Shown piece after piece: positions 34,103-41,227 of a stretch of DNA of 41,227 bases. The notes under the pieces are model-generated. The model saw only the letters and a program-made list of their open reading frames with translations. It had not been told where the DNA came from and did not search any database. The position numbers and the translations under genes are program-made. Position 1 is the stretch's first letter. Every line of letters starts with the position of its first letter. Source of the stretch: Phallusia fumigata (Eukaryota; Chordata; Ascidiacea; Phlebobranchia; Ascidiidae); contig QXVZ01034300.1 in the NCBI GenBank assembly GCA_008931825.1, positions 1 to 41,227 of the forward strand, in the 5' to 3' direction.

Positions 34103-34108
34103 TTTATT
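34103..34108 (-). terminator. Polyadenylation signal (AATAAA) for NUDT8
   Basis: The minus strand reads AATAAA about 50 bases after the NUDT8 stop codon. This is a usual distance for a short 3' UTR. It is a six-base motif in AT-rich DNA, so chance is possible. Confidence 0.5.
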
Positions 34109-34158
34109 AGCAACCACACTTAAAAGCAGAAAAAACTAAAAATAATTGTCCCTCTTTT

Positions 34159-35807
34159 TTACTTTTTTGTATGAAACCTGCCTTCAACTAAAAGTTTATG
34201 CCATTCAGGAATAACAAACATTAATGCTAAGTTAATAAAAGTAGATGTTAACCCCCAAACTTGGGGTTTTGTAAAATAAATTGGCATTGTATAGTTGAAT
34301 GCTGAAGGTTTGTTGTTCTTTATGCGAAATCGAGTGATTCCAAAATTTTCTCGGTCCAGCAAAAATTTGATTGGCACACATATAACTTTCTCCACCTGAA
34401 AATGAGCAATGTTCTTTATCATAATTAAAAGAGAGTTTTGACCGTTTGTTAAAGTCAAGTTTTGGCTCAGCAACAGGCAAAGGGCATGGCCTAACAGAAT
34501 TAAAAATAATCCAGTCGTTTTTAACCTTTTTCCTTACGAGTAGTCAGGTACCCCTCTGAAATTACCAAACAGTTCTTGTACCCCCTTTTGCAATTTCCCG
34601 AACACAGTTATTGTTCTCATGTTTAAATAACAAACAGTTATGTACAAAATTCACAGCTTTAAATAGTTTGAAGATACAAGCCAATAACTTTTACAGTGAC
34701 AAGTAACTTTGACGCCACTTTTCCGAGTCATTGCTGATGATGACAACAGCGTTTGTCGAAACATAGAAAATGTTTTACACACAAGTACTGGCCTGCATCT
34801 TCTTATTAAAACAAAATTTGTGTTTGGAGGTTAAAGATGTAATGTAGTGTCCATATAAATGGCCTTAATGATTACTATCCTCAAAGCCCTCAGGGGTTTG
34901 GGTACGCCTTGTTTAGAACCCTTGAACTAGTTCATTATCTTTTAATTTGTCCAATCCTACCTCATTTGGGTTTACTTTAAGAAGCGAAGGATCAACATGG
35001 CCAAGACTACCAATTACAGGATGAACTGCCTTTGTTGATTTCTGTGAAGCACAATATTTTATAGTTAGTTTTAAAAATAAGCCGTTCACAGTGTTGCATT
35101 TACCCTATCTGGAACTGGTTTTATCGTTGCCCACACATCTACCTTGCTTCTGGGAAAACCAATTTCTTCTTCGGTTTCGCGTAATGCTGTGTCAATCACT
35201 GAAGTGTCGCCATAATCCATACCACCCCCTGGAAAACTGAAACATAACAACCATTAACCACAAGAGTATTTTGAAAGCCTTACTTAGAAAAAAAATAGTG
35301 TACGCTTAATGTAACATGCTGAAAGTCAGGAAGTGTTCTTTATGGCAAATCAAAATTGTGGAATTTTTTTCACTTGGCTAGTTGGAAGTAAAGTCACCAC
35401 CCTGTACAGGTTTTACCCCTACCTTACTTCTCCTCCATGCTTTTTCATGTGACTTGGCCGCACTGTCAGCAACATGCATGGTTCATTGTTTGTGAGGCAA
35501 AGTGCAACAAGTACAGCAGCTGTTTGGGATAAATGTTTTGTCACATTGGTCTCCTCATTGTATTTTTCAACACGCTGAATGGTTCTCACTTTATTTTCTT
35601 CAGATAGGATGTTTTTTAGAGCATCGTCAAGTCCAGACAAACATCGAATTTGGAGTGACACTTGTGGCCTTTTGCTACTTAACTGCCTGGCACATAATTG
35701 CCTGACATATAAATANCAAGTCCAGACAAACATCGAATTTGGAGTGACACTTGTGGCCTTTTGCTACTTAACTGCCTGGCACATAATTGCCTGACATATA
35801 AATACAT
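34159..35807 (-). CDS. NUDT8: NUDT8-type Nudix hydrolase (mitochondrial CoA diphosphatase), 5 exons, 248 aa
   Basis: Exons: 35807-35423 (about 296 coding bases after removing the false 88-base duplication around N35716), 35236-35104, 35041-34961, 34395-34159. That is four visible coding blocks joined in frame, with the first spanning the artefact. The CoA-Nudix motif reads [20 protein letters not shown], followed by the Nudix box GMDYGD and [10 protein letters not shown], with the REtxEE glutamates for metal binding present and D in place of the first E, as in NUDT8. The C-terminal part has NYTMPIYF and [13 protein letters not shown]. The N-terminus [17 protein letters not shown] is Arg-rich and without acids, fitting a mitochondrial targeting peptide. 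Predicted reaction: hydrolysis of CoA or its esters to 3',5'-ADP and phosphopantetheine (family knowledge). Confidence 0.9.
34512..34924. mobile_element. hAT-like MITE in NUDT8 intron 34396-34960
   Basis: One end reads cagtcgtttttaaccttttt and the other, reversed, caagggttctaaacaaggcg. The interior contains gtacccctctgaaattacc and a ctgatgatgacaacagcg block also seen at 7167-7195. Length about 410 bases. Confidence 0.5.
35628..35804. repeat. Direct duplication around N35716 (88 bases each), inside NUDT8 exon 1
   Basis: Copies 35628-35715 and 35717-35804 look identical. The block covers the coding start region of NUDT8, so the raw reading frame passes through an N and a spurious repeat. Collapsing it gives a clean start with a targeting peptide. 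Confidence 0.88.
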
Positions 35808-37848
35808 AACAAATATAAAACCTAAAAAATTAACAGTTTTCTGAAAATGTTTTTTTTACACACAAATTATGTATGCTGGGCAAAAATCAAAGGCTATAGC
35901 AGATGCCAACACCAAATGGCGATTGATGACTAACTCAACTTCCCTTTTTCTTTTCAATCGCTTTTTTCAAAAAATTTAATGTTAAATATAATAGTACTAC
36001 TCCTGAGTCCGATTTTTTAATCGCTGAGGTAGCAGCACGAAAGAATAAACGACCCTTCCAAGGTAGCGTTTGTGAAACTTTTACTCATGCATTCTTGCAC
36101 GTAGCAGTAGCACGGCTTGAACACAAAACCAAACAAACGACTCTTTGGCGACGCCTAGTAGTTTAGCAGATTCAAATATTTCACCACTAGTGCATTTTAG
36201 TGGATAGTAGTCGAATCCGATCCGACATGAATAAATTCTATTCACGGTGCTATTGTGTGTTGTGTCTCATATTTTGCAAAAACAAATCATTTCTTAGAAA
36301 AAGACAGATCGGTTACAAAATTGTAAACGTCATTTTTTTATCAGGATGATTACAACGATACAAGTTAAGAGTACACAAGGTTAAAATGACCAAGGAACTT
36401 GGCAAAGATAGACAATCTGTACATGGAATACATGCTGGTGTTGAAGAAGTATGAAATACTTTGGCAAAAGTCTTTGAAAAACAGGATCGAACAGTTCTGC
36501 ATCAGGCAGTGATACAATATTGTGCATGCTGAGGTATAGCAATTGTTGGATTGAACAACTGTCTAAACTACATGCGTGACGAAATCATAACGTCACATTT
36601 GTCATGTGATACATTTGGGCGTCTACGCTAAAAGACTATAAGCTGCAAATGTTGCAATGGGAAGATTCGTTATGAATTAATTGTACTTTAGTAGCTACAC
36701 AATATGCTACAGAAGGACATGAGCACAACTAGATTGATTACGGGTCAAGTCGGGGTTAGGTAAAGGACACAGGCTGTTAAAGTATGGTACAACACAATTT
36801 AATCTGGTTTGATTCATTCAGGCACTTGCTTCATCTGAGCTGCTGATTGTGCAAGATGTAATCGTTTTGGAGGTGAAAAAATGGGTTGGGCGTCGCTGGA
36901 AAAAACAAGCGGNGGCAAAAATCAAAGGCTATAGCAGATGCCAACACCAAATGGCGATTGATGACTAACTCAACTTCCCTTTTTCTTTTCAATCGCTTTT
37001 TTCAAAAAATTTAATGTTAAATATAATAGTACTACTCCTGAGTCCGATTTTTTAATCGCTAAGGTAGCAGCACGAAAGAATAAACGACCCTTCCAAGGTA
37101 GCGTTTGTGAAACTTTTACTCATGCATTCTTGCACGTAGCAGTAGCACGGCTTGAACACAAAACCAAACAAACGACTCTTTGGCGACGCCTAGTAGTTTA
37201 GCAGATTCAAATATTTCACCACTAGTGCATTTTAGTGGATAGTAGTCGAATCCGATCCGACATGAATAAATTCTATTCACGGTGCTATTGTGTGTTGTGT
37301 CTCATATTTTGCAAAAACAAATCATTTCTTAGAAAAAGACAGATCGGTTACAAAATTGTAAACGTCATTTTTTTATCAGGATGATTACAACGATACAAGT
37401 TAAGAGTACACAAGGTTAAAATGACCAAGGAACTTGGCAAAGATAGACAATCTGTACATGGAATACATGCTGGTGTTGAAGAAGTATGAAATACTTTGGC
37501 AAAAGTCTTTGAAAAACAGGATCGAACAGTTCTGCATCAGGCAGTGATACAATATTGTGCATGCTGAGGTATAGCAATTGTTGGATTGAACAACTGTCTA
37601 AACTACATGCGTGACGAAATCATAACGTCACATTTGTCATGTGATACATTTGGGCGTCTACGCTAAAAGACTATAAGCTGCAAATGTTGCAATGGGAAGA
37701 TTCGTTATGAATTAATTGTACTTTAGTAGCTACACAATATGCTACAGAAGGACATGAGCACAACTAGATTGATTACGGGTCAAGTCGGGGTTAGGTAAAG
37801 GACACAGGCTGTTAAAGTATGGTACAACACAATTTAATCTGGTTTGAT
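35808..37848. other. Space between Arx stop and NUDT8 start, inflated by a false duplication
   Basis: About 2 kb here, but a 1,034-base block is present twice around the N at 36913. After collapsing it, the true gap is close to 1 kb. It holds the Arx 3' UTR and the NUDT8 promoter. ATTAAA-like strings occur on the minus strand, but I could not choose a polyadenylation site. Confidence 0.65.
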
Positions 37849-39734
<1,886 letters not shown>

Positions 39735-40444
39735 TGCAAAATATCAGGTGTGTCAGAGGTCAATTGGATATAAATTGTAGCTAAACGGCAGTACCAGGAT
39801 CTGTAAAACAGAATGTATTCAGTTGAAAAATAAAACAACAACAAAACAGAAAAACAAAAACTTTTCATGCAAAAATATAATTAAAAAATAAAAATATACG
39901 CCAAAACGAAAAACATAGTGTTTCGAAAAAGGGCGGAACATCTTTATTACTTTTCAACACGATTTTTTGGACAGGGAGCGCCCAAAAAAGATAAAAAATT
40001 ACCAATTGGGATTTAAAAAACTCTTAACCGTCGCTTCCCTGTAAGAATGAAACACAGTAAAAAAATTATTGCTAAACGCCGCAATACAAACGCCTTGAAG
40101 AAAAATGACCACTGTTTTGTTTTTCGTTTTACCAATTTCTTCGAAATAATTTTCAAATATCTTGAAATAATTTTAACTAGAATGCACACGTTTTTTTTTT
40201 TATTACTGTGGAACGGATCCACATTATGTTTTAGGCTCAGCTTTTCAGAAAAACCAGAAACAAATAAAATAGTTTTCGCTTAAATATTGGCCTAAATAAG
40301 TTCTAGAAGCATATTATTCTCAGCAAAGCTGCCAAATTTATAATCCAACCCTGCGATACGTAATGCAAAAAAATACTACCAAACAAAAACAAAAAGTATT
40401 TTTCGTAATACTTTACACGTTTTGCAAATAAATTTTACAAATAC

Positions 40445-40507
40445 CAAACACGCTTAATCTAGAGCTGTATTTTTGNCAAACACGCTTAATCTAGAGCTGT
40501 ATTTTTG
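40445..40507. repeat. Direct duplication around N40476 (31 bases each)
   Basis: Copies 40445-40475 and 40477-40507 are identical. Same explanation as the other single-N joins. Confidence 0.85.
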
Positions 40508-40738
40508 ACATTTTAGTCTTACGCATAGTGTTTTAATAACACAAAAAGCATATCCTAACAACTCGAATCATTATTCGCTTCAAAAAATATGACCACAATC
40601 AACCAGTCTAGGTTACTTTCACCTTCTTTCATGGCCTGTCATCTTTACACGCGGCGACGCTGTAATGACAAAACAATTAGACGGGACGAGACAGTAGCCA
40701 AAGCGCTCCCTTTTTTCCAACGACTCTCTGCGTCTATG

Positions 40739-40752
40739 GTTTCCATGGCAAT
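40739..40752. promoter_or_regulatory. X-box-like (RFX) palindrome
   Basis: The sequence gtttccatggcaat fits the RFX pattern GTTNCC-AT-GGNAAC except for the last base. A half site (gttatgcaac) follows at 40756-40765. RFX sites typically sit close to the starts of ciliary genes, so a divergent gene to the right of the window is possible. Arx starts about 1 kb away. Confidence 0.4.
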
Positions 40753-41227
40753 AGGTTATGCAACGGCGTTTTAAAATAATTACAATTTCTTGGGCACCTG
40801 TCAAGTAAGCTCAATGAAAATAGATATTTCACAATTATTGTTAATCCCAAGAACGATACATCCGCCTAATATCGAGTGCGACGTGCAGTGTTGAATTTTA
40901 GCGGTGCCTACTCTCGTGGAAGAAAATTACACAAACTGTTCTGCGGGAAACTTTGCCAATAATGTTGTACACTTAACATTTTAATTTTTTTAAGTTTACT
41001 GATTAAAGGGCATAAAACAATACATTTGCAGGAAATTAAAAGGCTTCCTTAAATCATAAACGTCCACCGTGTTGTTATGTAGCACTTTAAAAATTCCCAG
41101 TAGGCAGAACGTACAGCTTGTTCCATGTTGCCTCCACGAAGTTACCACTAGAGCCCAAAGTAAAACGTCATCAATAATAATAAAGGTGTGTTGTTACTAC
41201 TGTTTAAAACAAATCCTTAAGACAACC

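Larger units (their letters stand above)
33028..34158. other. Intergenic space between convergent CFAP107 and NUDT8
   Basis: About 1.1 kb with the 3' ends of both genes. It includes the duplicated 108-base block around the N at 33766. No further gene is seen. No good AATAAA was found for CFAP107. Confidence 0.6.
39735..41227. other. Upstream region of Arx
   Basis: AT-rich 1.5 kb with no coding exon that I could support. It includes a 31-base duplicated block around the N at 40476 and an X-box-like palindrome at 40739-40752. Confidence 0.6.

Noticed and set aside
37833..37838. ATTAAA as the Arx polyadenylation signal
   Set aside because: It lies only 11 bases after the stop codon, and similar strings are frequent in this AT-rich region.

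Overview
The window looks like compact, AT-rich animal DNA, most likely from a tunicate of the Ciona type. Four chordate-like multi-exon genes lie within 41 kb, most introns are short, and there are single-N joins flanked by repeated sequence, one pair differing by 3.5 percent as expected of two haplotypes of a very polymorphic species. The species call is inference. No bacterial-type operon, CRISPR array, rRNA or complete tRNA was seen.

Layout. (1) Positions 28657 down to 1, minus strand: one very large secreted or cell-surface lectin gene that leaves the window at position 1 without a stop codon. I joined 46 exons by hand. All 45 introns are GT-AG and the frame is kept through 2,137 codons. 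N to C the order is: signal peptide, four C-type lectin-like domains (CTLD1-4), a discoidin (F5/8C) domain with a trefoil exon inside it, a second trefoil, CTLD5, a SUEL galactose-binding lectin domain, a second F5/8C domain, an LCCL domain, CTLD6-10 and the start of CTLD11. (2) 30854-33027, plus strand: CFAP107 (C1orf158) homologue, five exons, 226 aa, a ciliary microtubule inner protein. (3) 35807-34159, minus strand: NUDT8-type mitochondrial CoA-diphosphatase Nudix hydrolase, five exons, 248 aa, convergent with CFAP107. (4) 39734-37849, minus strand: Arx/aristaless-type homeobox gene, four exons, 442 aa, without a C-terminal OAR motif.

The introns of the lectin gene and the intergenic gaps carry diverged transposon debris: several short hAT-like MITE families, a SINE-like pair, tRNA T-arm-like fragments, and a frameshifted LINE C-terminus. 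Six single N bases (30352, 33766, 35716, 36913, 38538, 40476) each separate two copies of the same sequence. These are best read as unmerged contig overlaps. They falsely duplicate Arx exon 3, the Arx 3' end and the NUDT8 start region.

The three smaller genes show no functional link to each other or to the lectin gene. The lectin gene is the novel part: its domain mix, the trefoil exon placed inside a discoidin domain, and its nearly complete use of phase-1 introns at module borders suggest an exon-shuffled, many-headed carbohydrate-binding protein, perhaps for innate recognition or mucus and extracellular matrix.
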